9,280 nucleotides of DNA from NCBI GenBank assembly GCA_904501875.1, contig CAJGCQ010000043.1, forward strand, positions 1 to 9,280. Reading direction: 5' to 3'. Each line of letters opens with the position of its first letter. Positions within the stretch are counted from its first letter, which is position 1. Shown one piece after another: positions 1-7,169 of the stretch. A model generated the notes under the pieces. That model saw only the letters and a program-made list of their open reading frames with translations. It ran no database searches and was not told the DNA's origin. The stretch is from Clostridiaceae bacterium. GTDB taxonomy: Bacteria; Bacillota; Clostridia; Oscillospirales; Acutalibacteraceae. Both the position numbers and the translations under genes were made by a program.

Positions 1-4
1 CAAC

Positions 5-31
5 AGCCCCCTTTACACAAGGGGGCTTTTT
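5..31 (+). terminator. Rho-independent terminator of a gene left of the window
   Basis: A 7-bp stem, AGCCCCC (5-11) with GGGGGCT (21-27), encloses a 9-nt loop that could close by two more A-T pairs. A short T run (27-31) follows on the plus strand. The T run fits termination of a rightward transcript entering from the left. The same hairpin lies just past the stop of the leftward gene ending at 35 and could serve it too, but no T run is visible on that side inside the window. Confidence 0.75.
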
Positions 32-34
32 AGT

Positions 35-868
35 TTAAAACCTTTCACACATAGTGTCGCACAGCTCCTTTACAAGGGTGTGCTCGCCGATTATGTGGTC
101 GAGGGATTTGTAAAAGCTTTGGGATATATCGGTAGGCACGCCTGCCGTATAAATTCCGCCGCCCTTTTCCTTTATAGCTTTTAAAAATCGCAAAAATTCT
201 AAGTTAAGACGGCAAAACTCATCAAAAACGGGCTTTAGCTCATTTTTTGCAGTCGGCTTTTTAAGCTCACTTAACCTAAAGCAGATTAAATTAAAACGGT
301 TTGTGATTTCGGTTAGGTACTCTCTGGTGTATATTGAAGCCGAACGATAAAATCTATCGTTTCCAATCATTAAAGAGGGGTGGATTGCGCCTATTACGCT
401 CCAAAAATACATTTGGTTGTATATACAGATAAATGGGTAGTTGCCTATAGTCGAAAAGCGTACCGCTATAAGCCCTCTTGACTCGTTTTGTACGCCGAAA
501 ATTGCATTTATGTACCTCTGTTCATAAATGTAGTGAAAAATAGTTTGCTGTAAATAGGGGTAGCCGCCAAAGCCCTCGTACTTCATTCGCTCAAGCAGAT
601 TTATAAGTTTTCGGTTTTCCGAAAAAAGCACCTGCGGCTTTGCGGGTAGCCTAAATGCGTCCTCATTACTGTAGAGGGCGCTTATTTTTTTAAAGCTTTG
701 GAGTAAATTTTCAAGCTCCTTAGTAAAATAGGGCTGCATTATAGCCGCAGAAGTTCCTTTAAGCCTTAAAAGGGTTTCAATGTGTCCCACCGTGTTTCTT
801 GCCCAAAATTCTACTGCTTTTCGCATATCTGCGGGCAAGCAGGTATCTTTGCAGTTTATATAATTCAT
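35..868 (-). CDS. Hypothetical helical protein, weakly DUF2935-like
   Basis: This encodes 277 residues starting at the ATG at 868. I do not recognise the function with certainty. The protein looks largely alpha-helical, with no signal peptide and no clear membrane segment. The N-terminal stretch around residues 18-35 (AVEFWARNTVGHIETLL) and the C-terminal FYKSLDHIIGEH (252-263) recall the paired helical segments with His and Glu residues in DUF2935, a Firmicute ferritin/hemerythrin-like bundle family. H29, E31, H258 and E262/H263 are candidate metal ligands by analogy only. The middle (about 100-200) is rich in aromatic residues (Tyr, Phe, Trp). The gene is divergent from the murD operon and is probably a single-gene unit. 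A GTG at 880 could give four extra residues, but it overlaps the best SD. The reading frame is well supported; the family call is weak. Confidence 0.8.
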   Translation of the reverse strand: MNYINCKDTCLPADMRKAVEFWARNTVGHIETLLRLKGTSAAIMQPYFTKELENLLQSFKKISALYSNEDAFRLPAKPQVLFSENRKLINLLERMKYEGFGGYPYLQQTIFHYIYEQRYINAIFGVQNESRGLIAVRFSTIGNYPFICIYNQMYFWSVIGAIHPSLMIGNDRFYRSASIYTREYLTEITNRFNLICFRLSELKKPTAKNELKPVFDEFCRLNLEFLRFLKAIKEKGGGIYTAGVPTDISQSFYKSLDHIIGEHTLVKELCDTMCERF

Positions 869-879
869 ATTTTCCCACA

Positions 880-885
880 CTCCCT
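880..885 (-). promoter_or_regulatory. Ribosome binding site deciding the start at 868
   Basis: On the minus strand AGGGAG lies 11 nt before the ATG at 868. A second GGGAA sits closer to that ATG. The upstream in-frame GTG at 880 shares its G with AGGGAG and has no SD of its own, so the ATG is preferred. Confidence 0.5.
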
Positions 886-940
886 ATATATTCTATTCGC
901 CGAACTCTTTAATTATTTGTCAAAAAAAGCTTTCTTACTG

Positions 941-969
941 TTGATATTTTCCTTTACATTAAGTATAAT
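941..969 (+). promoter_or_regulatory. Vegetative (sigma-A type) promoter of the murD operon
   Basis: TTGATA at 941-946 is followed after exactly 17 nt by TATAAT at 964-969. This is one mismatch from the consensus -35, with a perfect -10 and optimal spacing. Transcription would begin near 976, giving a leader of about 55 nt before murD. It is the only strong rightward promoter I see before the six-gene cluster. Confidence 0.85.
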
Positions 970-989
970 AAAATAGATATGGTATGTAC

Positions 990-1009
990 TTAGGCTGGCG
1001 TCAGCTTAA
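990..1009 (+). promoter_or_regulatory. Leader hairpin just upstream of the murD SD
   Basis: TTAGGCTG (990/991-997) can pair with CAGCTTAA (1002-1009), with one G-U pair, around the tetraloop GCGT (998-1001). It gives about 8 bp ending 7 nt before the murD SD. No T run follows, so it is not a terminator. It could protect the transcript 5' end or affect ribosome access. A competing short pairing, TCAG (1001-1004) with CTGA (1012-1015), also exists. A regulatory role is inference. Confidence 0.4.
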
Positions 1010-1016
1010 TACTGAT

Positions 1017-1022
1017 GGGAGG
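1017..1022 (+). promoter_or_regulatory. Strong SD supporting a TTG start for murD
   Basis: GGGAGG lies 8 nt before the TTG at 1031, which is ideal spacing. The next in-frame ATG at 1040 would be 17 nt away, too far for this site. The TTG is therefore the likely start. Confidence 0.75.
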
Positions 1023-1030
1023 CAATAATT

Positions 1031-2410
1031 TTGGATTGTATGCAGTTTTTCAAACAGATCAACGGCAAAAAAATAGCAATGTGTGGAATAGGTGTAAGTA
1101 ATACACCGCTTATTATGAACTTTTTAAGTAAGGGTGCAACCGTTTATGCATGCGACCGTAGAACAAGAGAGCAGATAGGTGCGGCGGCAGACCAAATCGA
1201 GGCGGCGGGAGCCGAGCTTAGATTGGGCGAGGGCTATCTCGACAATTTGGAGGTAGATATTATTTTCCGCACGCCGGGTATGAACTTTAATCTGCCCGAG
1301 CTTGAGGCGGCACGCAAAAAAGGCATCGCCGTAACAAGCGAGATGGAGGTGTTTTTTGACCTCTGCCCCGCAACTATTTTTGCGGTGACCGGCTCGGACG
1401 GTAAGACCACCACCTCCACCCTTATTGCAAAAATGCTTGAGGCGGAGGGTAAAACAGTACACTTGGGCGGCAATATAGGAAAGCCCTTACTACCTGAGAT
1501 TGAAAACATAAAGCCCCAAGACTATGTTGTAGCCGAGCTTTCCTCTTTTCAGCTTATCTCTATGAGAAAGAGTCCCGATGTTGCGGTTGTAACTAATGTT
1601 GCGCCTAATCATCTTGATATCCACAAGGATATGGACGAATATGTCGAGGCAAAAAAGAATGTTCTCCTGCACCAAAACGCCTTTTCAAGGACGGTTTTAA
1701 ACCGTGATAACGATATAACCCGTGATTTTAGGAAGTATGTCAGAGGGCAGTCCCTCTCCTTTAGTATGGAGCGCCCCCTTAAAAATGGTGCGTGGCTTGA
1801 TACCGACGGGGTTATCCATATGGCCTACCGAGGAATTGACGCTCCGATTATGCACAGGAGCGAAATTGCGGTATTGGGAGACCACAATGTTGCAAATTAC
1901 CTTGCCGCTATTGTCGCAGTTTGGGGCTATGTTGGCGTAGATACAATTAAAAAGGTAGCCCACGAATTTAAGGGTGTTGAGCACAGGATCGAGTTTGTAA
2001 GGGAGATTGACGGGGTTAAGTATTATAACGATTCTATAGCTTCAAGCCCTACAAGAACTATTGCGGGGCTTAAAGCCTTTGACCAAAAGGTAATGCTTAT
2101 TGCGGGCGGCTACGACAAGCATATTCCCTTTGAGCCGATGGTGCCTTACATTATAGATAAGGTTAAAAGGCTTTATCTTTGCGGTGCTACGGCTGAAAAG
2201 ATTGAAAAATGCGTCCGTGCCGACAAGGATTACAAGGGAGAGCCGGAAATTGTAAGGGTAGCCGACATTGCCGAGGCGGTCGTCGCCGCACATAAGGATG
2301 CGAAAGCGGGCGATATTGTAACCTTAAGCCCCGCCTGTGCAAGCTTTGACGCTTTCCCGAATTTCGTAGCAAGAGGCAATTATTTTAAGGAACTGGTAAA
2401 TAAACTGTAA
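1031..2410 (+). CDS. murD: UDP-N-acetylmuramoyl-L-alanine--D-glutamate ligase (MurD)
   Basis: A cytoplasmic Mur ligase that adds D-glutamate to UDP-MurNAc-L-Ala using ATP, the second amino-acid step in building the peptidoglycan stem. Length is 459 residues, normal for the family. An N-terminal Rossmann-like UDP-binding domain (about 1-110) carries GIGVSNTP (19-26). The central ATPase domain has the P-loop GSDGKTT (121-127), NHLD (193-196) and EAKK with the likely carbamylated Lys at K208. GDHNVANY (283-290) follows. The C-terminal ligase domain has YNDSIASSPTRT (332-343), AGGYDK (358-363) and LSPACASFD (432-440). The NDS motif is followed by Ile where the E. coli-type motif (NDSKATN) has Lys; I believe this is a clostridial variant rather than damage. 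It starts with TTG and is the first gene of the operon. Its stop overlaps the next start by one base (TAATG). Confidence 0.97.
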   Translation: MDCMQFFKQINGKKIAMCGIGVSNTPLIMNFLSKGATVYACDRRTREQIGAAADQIEAAGAELRLGEGYLDNLEVDIIFRTPGMNFNLPELEAARKKGIAVTSEMEVFFDLCPATIFAVTGSDGKTTTSTLIAKMLEAEGKTVHLGGNIGKPLLPEIENIKPQDYVVAELSSFQLISMRKSPDVAVVTNVAPNHLDIHKDMDEYVEAKKNVLLHQNAFSRTVLNRDNDITRDFRKYVRGQSLSFSMERPLKNGAWLDTDGVIHMAYRGIDAPIMHRSEIAVLGDHNVANYLAAIVAVWGYVGVDTIKKVAHEFKGVEHRIEFVREIDGVKYYNDSIASSPTRTIAGLKAFDQKVMLIAGGYDKHIPFEPMVPYIIDKVKRLYLCGATAEKIEKCVRADKDYKGEPEIVRVADIAEAVVAAHKDAKAGDIVTLSPACASFDAFPNFVARGNYFKELVNKL

Positions 2411-3423
2411 TGGATATAAAGGAAATTTTGTTTTCCCTATCCGAAAGGGACGCTATAGGCATAGTCGACGATGCGAGTGTATACGCTAAGGATTATTTAA
2501 GCGAATACGCCGAGGTTAAAAGTATCGGCAATTTAAGCGTTTTAGGTTTTATTAAGGGGAAAAGCGACTACACGGTACTGCTGGACGCACATATAGACCA
2601 AATTGGTATGATAGTGACCGATGTTGATAATGAGGGCTTTTTAACCGTCTCAAATTCGGGGGGAATTGATATCAGAGCACTCCCCGCAAGGGCGGTTACG
2701 GTTCACGGCAAGGAAAAAATCCCCGCCGTATTTTGCAGTACGCCGCCTCACCTTTCTAAAGGGGAGACAGAGTATACCGATATTTCGGAAATAAAGCTTG
2801 ATACGGGACTTGGCGGCAAGGCAAAGACGATAGTCTCCGTAGGGGATTATGTTACATTTACGGCTTTGCCAGCCGAACTTTCGGGTGATTTGGTAACAGG
2901 CCGCTCCTTTGACGACCGTTCGGGGGTTGCCTGCCTTTTAGAGACGGCAAAACGGCTTTCCGGCAAGGAACTGCCTGTAAGCGTAGCATTTCTTTTAAGC
3001 GATGGCGAGGAGCTTGGTATGCGAGGGGCGACAATCGCCGCCTTTGATATAAACGCTGATGAGGCGATAGCGGTTGATGTAAGCTTCGGGGACGGCATAG
3101 GAATCAGCGAAACCGAGTGCGGCAAACTCACAGGGGGCGCTATGATAGGCGTTTCTCCCGTGCTTTGCCGAGATTTGTCGGACAGGCTTATTAATTTAGC
3201 CCGGCACAACGGCATTAAATATCAGCTTGAGGCTATGGGCGGCAAAACGGGAACTAATGCCGATGTTATCGCAGTCTCCCGTGGCGGGGTTAAGACCTGT
3301 ACGGTCTCAATTCCCCTTAGAAATATGCACACCGAGGTTGAGACACTAAGCCTTCAGGACCTTAATTCGGTCTGCGACCTGCTGGAAAAATACATTTTGT
3401 CAGGGGGTCTTTTGAATGCTTAA
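2410..3423 (+). CDS. M42 family metallo-aminopeptidase, first of a tandem pair
   Basis: A predicted dinuclear-metal aminopeptidase of the M42 (FrvX/PepA/TET-like) family, expected in the cytosol as a large tetrahedral oligomer that trims short peptides. Length is 337 residues, typical. The metal and catalytic pattern is complete: DAHID (59-63, ligand H61), SFDDRSG (166-172, bridging D168), DGEELG (198-203, base E200 and ligand E201), VDVSF (222-226, ligand D223) and NMHTE (305-309, ligand H307). It departs from the common motifs in having HIDQ instead of HMDE and SDGEELGMRG instead of QEEVGLRG, so it belongs to a different subgroup from its downstream neighbour. The start is the ATG in TAATG. 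The nearest SD-like AAGGAA (2387-2392) is 17 nt away, so translation is probably coupled to murD. Substrate preference (for example acidic N-terminal residues) cannot be read from sequence. Confidence 0.93.
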   Translation: MDIKEILFSLSERDAIGIVDDASVYAKDYLSEYAEVKSIGNLSVLGFIKGKSDYTVLLDAHIDQIGMIVTDVDNEGFLTVSNSGGIDIRALPARAVTVHGKEKIPAVFCSTPPHLSKGETEYTDISEIKLDTGLGGKAKTIVSVGDYVTFTALPAELSGDLVTGRSFDDRSGVACLLETAKRLSGKELPVSVAFLLSDGEELGMRGATIAAFDINADEAIAVDVSFGDGIGISETECGKLTGGAMIGVSPVLCRDLSDRLINLARHNGIKYQLEAMGGKTGTNADVIAVSRGGVKTCTVSIPLRNMHTEVETLSLQDLNSVCDLLEKYILSGGLLNA

Positions 3424-4423
3424 TTTTTTAAAGGAGCTTACCGCACTTGACGGTGTTTCGGGCGAGGAAAATTCGGTAAGGGATTATATAATTTCTAAAA
3501 TAGAAGGCCATTGCGAGTACAGAATAGACCCGCTGGGCAGTATTATCGCCTTTAAAAAGGGCAAAAACCGCTCTGACAAAAAGCTTATGGTTGACGCTCA
3601 TATGGACGAGGTAGGGCTTATTATTACCTCGGTCACCTCGGGCGGGTTTTTGGGTTTTTCGGCGGTGGGCGGAATTGATACCGCTGTGCTTATGTTTAGA
3701 AGGGTTAGAATCGGCAATGTCAACGGCGTTATTACGGGCAAGCCGATTCACCTGATTTCTGCAGAAGAGCGCAAAAAACCGCCAAAAGCGGATAGCCTTT
3801 ATATAGATATCGGCGCCGCTTCTAAAGAAGAGGCATTAGAGCTTGTCCGTATAGGCGACCGTGCCGTTATCTGCGGCGAATATGAGGAAATGGGCAGTAA
3901 AATCAAGGCAAAAGCCATTGATGACCGTGCGGGCTGTGCAATACTCATTTCACTTTTAACAGCCGACAGCGACTATGATTTTTATGCAACCTTTTCTGTT
4001 CAAGAAGAGGTGGGGCTTAGAGGCGCTAAGGCGGCTACCTTTACGGTAGACCCCGATTCTGCAATAGTTCTTGAGGCTACTACCGCCGCTGATATTGCAG
4101 GGGTTGAGGCTTCAAAAAGGGTCTGCCTTTTAGGCGAGGGTCCTGCTGTTTCCTTTATGGACAGGGCGACTGTATATGACCGAGATTATTACAATGCGGC
4201 ATTAAATAGCGGCATAAAATGTCAGCCAAAGGCGGCGGTTGCAGGGGGCAATAACTCAGGAGCCGTGCATTTAAGTCGAGGGGGAGTAAGAACCCTTGCG
4301 ATTTCGGTGCCCTGCAGGTATATCCATTCCCCCTCTTGTGTTGCAGATGCAGAGGATATAAAAAATGCGGCAAGGCTCGCACAATATATGATAAACGGCA
4401 TTTGCTCAGGTGAAATAGAATGA
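3416..4423 (+). CDS. M42 family metallo-aminopeptidase, second of a tandem pair
   Basis: A second M42 peptidase of 335 residues with the canonical signature: VDAHMDEVG (59-67, ligand H62), AIDDRAG (167-173, bridging D169), QEEVGLRGA (196-204, base E197 and ligand E198), LEATTAAD (219-226, ligand E220), GGNNSGAVHLSRGGVRT (277-293) and YIHSPS (302-307, ligand H304). The overall layout matches the preceding gene but motif wording differs throughout, so the two are old paralogs rather than a recent duplication. It overlaps the preceding gene by 8 nt and has a good SD, AGGGGG (3402-3407), 8 nt before the ATG. It is predicted cytosolic, with no signal peptide. The two proteins may form separate or mixed oligomers. 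The family is certain; the substrate is unknown. Confidence 0.95.
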   Translation: MLNFLKELTALDGVSGEENSVRDYIISKIEGHCEYRIDPLGSIIAFKKGKNRSDKKLMVDAHMDEVGLIITSVTSGGFLGFSAVGGIDTAVLMFRRVRIGNVNGVITGKPIHLISAEERKKPPKADSLYIDIGAASKEEALELVRIGDRAVICGEYEEMGSKIKAKAIDDRAGCAILISLLTADSDYDFYATFSVQEEVGLRGAKAATFTVDPDSAIVLEATTAADIAGVEASKRVCLLGEGPAVSFMDRATVYDRDYYNAALNSGIKCQPKAAVAGGNNSGAVHLSRGGVRTLAISVPCRYIHSPSCVADAEDIKNAARLAQYMINGICSGEIE

Positions 4424-5103
4424 TTGCTTTAACCGATTTTTTGCCCGAGGCGAGCGAGCCGAACGCCGAATATATAAGGTTAAAATGCCTTTATGACTGT
4501 TATAAGGATGATAAGAATACGCTTTTCTGGTCGCAAAACGGGGGAGAAGCCTATCTTTCCCTTGCAGGCGGAGATATGACTGTATTCTGCGGAAACGGCG
4601 ACTTAGAGGAAATAAAAGAATTTATTTCGGTAATTTCGCCCAGAAGTATTTTTGGAAGTATTAAGGTTTTAAAAAAGCTTGGGTTTCAAGATATTCATTC
4701 GGCGGTTGTTATGTCCCGACAAGCGGATGTTTTAGGGGAAACCATAGGTGACAACCTTAACAGTCGGCAAATATATGATATTTTAAAGGTCAAGGAATTT
4801 TCCTTGCCCGAATATCCTTACTTTGCGGTGGACCTTTGCAGACGGATTAATCACGGAACGGCAGATTACTTTGCTGTAAAGGATAAATGCGCCGCAGTCT
4901 CTTTTCACACGGGGAATTACGCCCTGTTAAACGGAATTGTAAGCCGTGAAAAAGGGCTTGGAACTGTAGCTTTAAAGGCGATTTTGCAGAAAAATTACGG
5001 CAGAGAGCTACTTATCTGCTGCGAAGAAAAGCTAATGGGCTTTTACGAAAAAAACGGATTTAAAAAATTATACAAGGCGGGATACTCGTGCAAACAAGCA
5101 TAA
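4420..5103 (+). CDS. GNAT-like acetyltransferase, possibly a two-lobed form
   Basis: A 227-residue protein whose C-terminal part resembles the GNAT acetyl-CoA-dependent N-acetyltransferase fold. REKGLG (176-181) matches the R/Q-x-x-G-x-G/A loop that binds the acetyl-CoA pyrophosphate, followed by a helix (about 182-192). FYEKNGFKKLY (208-218) matches the usual C-terminal GNAT motif. The first 125 residues lack these motifs; they could be a degenerate first GNAT lobe or a separate substrate domain (KKLGF at 85-89 echoes the typical ending of a GNAT unit). The substrate is unknown. It overlaps the upstream peptidase by 4 nt (ATGA), with SD AGGTGA (4408-4413) 6 nt before the start, and it overlaps the next gene by 16 nt. 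Both couplings argue for co-translation in the operon. Confidence 0.8.
   Translation: MIALTDFLPEASEPNAEYIRLKCLYDCYKDDKNTLFWSQNGGEAYLSLAGGDMTVFCGNGDLEEIKEFISVISPRSIFGSIKVLKKLGFQDIHSAVVMSRQADVLGETIGDNLNSRQIYDILKVKEFSLPEYPYFAVDLCRRINHGTADYFAVKDKCAAVSFHTGNYALLNGIVSREKGLGTVALKAILQKNYGRELLICCEEKLMGFYEKNGFKKLYKAGYSCKQA
5074..5081 (+). promoter_or_regulatory. SD supporting a GTG start inside the upstream gene
   Basis: AAGGCGGG lies 6 nt before the GTG at 5088. No other start codon with an SD is visible nearby, so the 16-nt overlap with the GNAT-like gene is likely genuine. Confidence 0.6.
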
Positions 5104-6371
5104 ACAGCTTTTTTAACATAGACGAAAGGCTTTTAAAATTAAACGAAGAAATCACTGAGAAATGCTCAGAGCGCTTCAAAGAAATTGATTCGGTTACAGA
5201 ATATAATCAATTAAAAGTACTTTCTGCATTTATAAAAAATGGCGTCAGCGAATCGGCTATGGCGGGCTCTACGGGCTACGGCTATGACGACCGGGGGCGG
5301 GAGATTTTAGAAAGGGTTATGGCGGACGCTTTAGGGGCGGAAGACGCATTAATGCGCCATAATTTCGTTTCGGGAACCCATACCTTAACTGTGGCTTTGT
5401 TTGGAATATTAAGACCAAACGACAGGGTTCTAAGCCTAACAGGAAGACCTTACGATACTATCACAGGCGTCTTCGGAATTGATGAAAAGACCGACGGCTC
5501 CCTTGCCGATTTCGGGGTAAAATACGCTCAGGTTGAGCTTTTGGCAGACGGCACGCCCGATATAGAAGGGATAAAAGCGGAGCTTAAAGCCAACAAATAC
5601 AAAATGGCATATATTCAGCGCTCCAGAGGCTACAGCACAAGACCGAGCCTTACTGTTGACGATATTGAAGTGCTTTGTAAGGCCGTGCGGGAAGCTTCAC
5701 CCGATTCTGTTATTATGGTTGATAACTGCTACGGCGAATTTGTTGAAAAAAAAGAGCCCACCGAGGTGGGTGCAGATATAATTGCAGGCTCCCTTATTAA
5801 AAACCCCGGCGGCGGAATCGCGCCCACAGGCGGCTATATTGCGGGAAAAAAAGAGCTTGTTGAAATGTGTGCGGCAAGGCTTACCTGCCCCGGCGTAGGT
5901 AGAGAGGTAGGCGCTACCTTAGGTCACAGCCGTGAGCTTTATATGGGGCTTTTTTCCGCTCCCCATGTTGTGGGAGAGGCGCTTAAAACCGCCGTGTATG
6001 CGTCGGCGCTCTTCCAAAACTTAGGCTTTGAGGTCACTCCTAAATTCACCGAAAAGCGTGGCGATATTATCCAATGCGTGACCTTGGGCTCAAGAGAGGG
6101 TCTTATCGCCTTTTGTCAGGGTATGCAGTCTGGGGCACCTGTGGATTCCTTTGTTGTGCCCGAGCCTTGGGCGATGCCGGGTTATACCGATGAGGTTATA
6201 ATGGCGGCGGGGGCGTTTACTTTAGGCGCTTCAATAGAGCTTTCGGCAGACGGCCCTTTAAGAGAACCCTATGCCGCCTGGATGCAGGGGGGGCTTAACT
6301 TCCACAGCGCCCGCACGGGTGTGCTTTTAGCGGCACAAAAAATGCTTGAAGCAGGAAAAATTAGAATTTAA
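5088..6371 (+). CDS. PLP-dependent methionine gamma-lyase family (aluminium-resistance-like) enzyme
   Basis: 427 residues matching the Alum_res (PF06838) family, which databases now label methionine gamma-lyase family, within the fold-type I PLP enzymes. Visible landmarks are GYGYDDRGRE (63-72); HNFVSGTHTL (91-100), a phosphate-cup segment; LSLTGRPYDT (116-125); VDNCYGEF (211-218), in which D212 should contact the pyridine nitrogen; and AGSLIKNPGGG (233-243), with K238 as the Schiff-base lysine. Family proteins are usually about 400-430 residues, so it is full length. Likely chemistry is elimination or related breakdown of a sulfur amino acid, but the old aluminium-resistance name and the newer lyase name are both poorly tested for this branch. 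It is cytosolic and the fifth gene of the operon. Family call firm, substrate uncertain. Confidence 0.92.
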   Translation: MQTSINSFFNIDERLLKLNEEITEKCSERFKEIDSVTEYNQLKVLSAFIKNGVSESAMAGSTGYGYDDRGREILERVMADALGAEDALMRHNFVSGTHTLTVALFGILRPNDRVLSLTGRPYDTITGVFGIDEKTDGSLADFGVKYAQVELLADGTPDIEGIKAELKANKYKMAYIQRSRGYSTRPSLTVDDIEVLCKAVREASPDSVIMVDNCYGEFVEKKEPTEVGADIIAGSLIKNPGGGIAPTGGYIAGKKELVEMCAARLTCPGVGREVGATLGHSRELYMGLFSAPHVVGEALKTAVYASALFQNLGFEVTPKFTEKRGDIIQCVTLGSREGLIAFCQGMQSGAPVDSFVVPEPWAMPGYTDEVIMAAGAFTLGASIELSADGPLREPYAAWMQGGLNFHSARTGVLLAAQKMLEAGKIRI

Positions 6372-6388
6372 CACGGAGTGAAAAATAG

Positions 6389-7057
6389 ATGAAAAAGGTT
6401 TTTTCGGGCGAGGTTTACGAAGTTTTGTCCACATCAGGAGGTATAATTTTTTCCTATTGCAAGGATGTCATTGAGGAAAAAGCCTTGGTCGGTTATAAAA
6501 TGATTACCTTTGAAAACGGCAGATTTACCGATATTGTCAATACCATATATCTGCTTACTAAATTCGGAAACAACTATAAATCGGTTGCAATGCAGTGCGA
6601 TAACTATATCACCGAAAAATCCATAGTACTTCCAAACGGCAAGGTTTTTTTGCTGTCGCAGAACGGTACTGCCAGACTTTTAGGGGCGGACGCAGTTTCT
6701 GTATGGACGGGGGAGCTTAAATACCGAGGCTATAATGCTACCGACATAGCCCTTTATAAAAATGCCCTTTGGGCAAGCTTTGCAGACTGTAATGTACTCC
6801 TTCGCTACAACCTTACCACAATGCGCGAGGAACTTAGAATCGGGGGCAACAAATCCCCTTTCAATAAACCTTCGGGGCTTTTTGTGGAGGGGGATACCGT
6901 TATGGTAAGCAATGTGGGCTCTTCAAAGCTTACTGAAGTAAACCTTGAAACCTACAGCGTTTTCGATTACGAGGAATTCGAAGAACCCGTAAAGCAGTAT
7001 GTAAAGGTGGGCGACAACCGCTTTGTTGTGCTTGAGTCGGGATTATATCTTATTTAG
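6389..7057 (+). CDS. Hypothetical beta-rich protein, propeller-like
   Basis: I do not recognise this 222-residue protein. There is no signal peptide or membrane segment. The sequence alternates short hydrophobic strands with Gly/Asn/Asp turns. The second half has repeat-like units reminiscent of NHL or WD-type propeller blades: TDIALYKNALWASFADCNVLLRYN (118-141, shown here only as a position guide, strands at ALWAS and NVLLRY), then FNKPSGLFVEGDTVMVSNV (158-176) and KLTEVNLETYSVF (180-192). PSGLFVEGD...VSNVGSSKL in particular resembles an NHL blade. At this length it could form only a few blades, or a complete domain with an oligomeric partner. It has a GGAG SD (6375-6378) 10 nt before the ATG and lies 17 nt after the PLP enzyme gene, so it is probably the last gene of the operon. 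Confidence 0.8.
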   Translation: MKKVFSGEVYEVLSTSGGIIFSYCKDVIEEKALVGYKMITFENGRFTDIVNTIYLLTKFGNNYKSVAMQCDNYITEKSIVLPNGKVFLLSQNGTARLLGADAVSVWTGELKYRGYNATDIALYKNALWASFADCNVLLRYNLTTMREELRIGGNKSPFNKPSGLFVEGDTVMVSNVGSSKLTEVNLETYSVFDYEEFEEPVKQYVKVGDNRFVVLESGLYLI

Positions 7058-7091
7058 ATGTTAGGGTGGCAAGAATAATCCGAACCTGCCT

Positions 7092-7117
7092 AAAATGGCG
7101 TAATTTCGGCGCCTTTT
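7092..7117 (+). terminator. Weak terminator-like hairpin after the operon
   Basis: AAAA (7092-7095), a bulged T, and GGCG (7097-7100) can pair with CGCC (7110-7113) and TTTT (7114-7117) around a 9-nt loop. The T's are both stem and tail, as in short intrinsic terminators. The stem is weak, so the call is tentative. It is the only T-tailed hairpin I found between the two convergent units. Confidence 0.3.
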
Positions 7118-7141
7118 GGCAATTCGGTCTTGATAGGCGTT

Positions 7142-7169
7142 AACGGGGCGATGTAATCATCGCCCCGTT
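7142..7169. terminator. Perfect 12-bp hairpin at the convergent junction
   Basis: AACGGGGCGATG (7142-7153) is exactly complementary to CATCGCCCCGTT (7158-7169) around the loop TAAT. The last paired base is also the third base of the leftward lipoprotein gene's TGA stop (7171-7169 on the minus strand). Position between two convergent genes suggests a bidirectional transcription barrier or transcript-end stabiliser. Neither side has a T run, so classical intrinsic termination is not shown. Confidence 0.6.

Noticed and set aside
918..923. TTGACA on the minus strand as the -35 for the leftward gene ending at 35
   Set aside because: The only good -10 downstream (TAGAAT, 895-890 on the minus strand) is 22 nt away, and transcription would start on top of the SD. 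I could not assign a promoter for this gene.
782..976. Short plus-strand open frame running into the murD promoter
   Set aside because: It overlaps the antisense of the leftward gene and crosses the murD promoter, with no SD. The hydrophobic composition follows from the AT-rich DNA.
2847..3215. 122-codon open frame on the minus strand
   Set aside because: It is Ser/Pro-rich shadow coding opposite the first M42 gene, with no SD or family resemblance.
7061..7094. Imperfect stem TTAGG...CCTAA after the operon
   Set aside because: It has a 2x2 internal mismatch, a long loop and no T run, so it is too weak to annotate.
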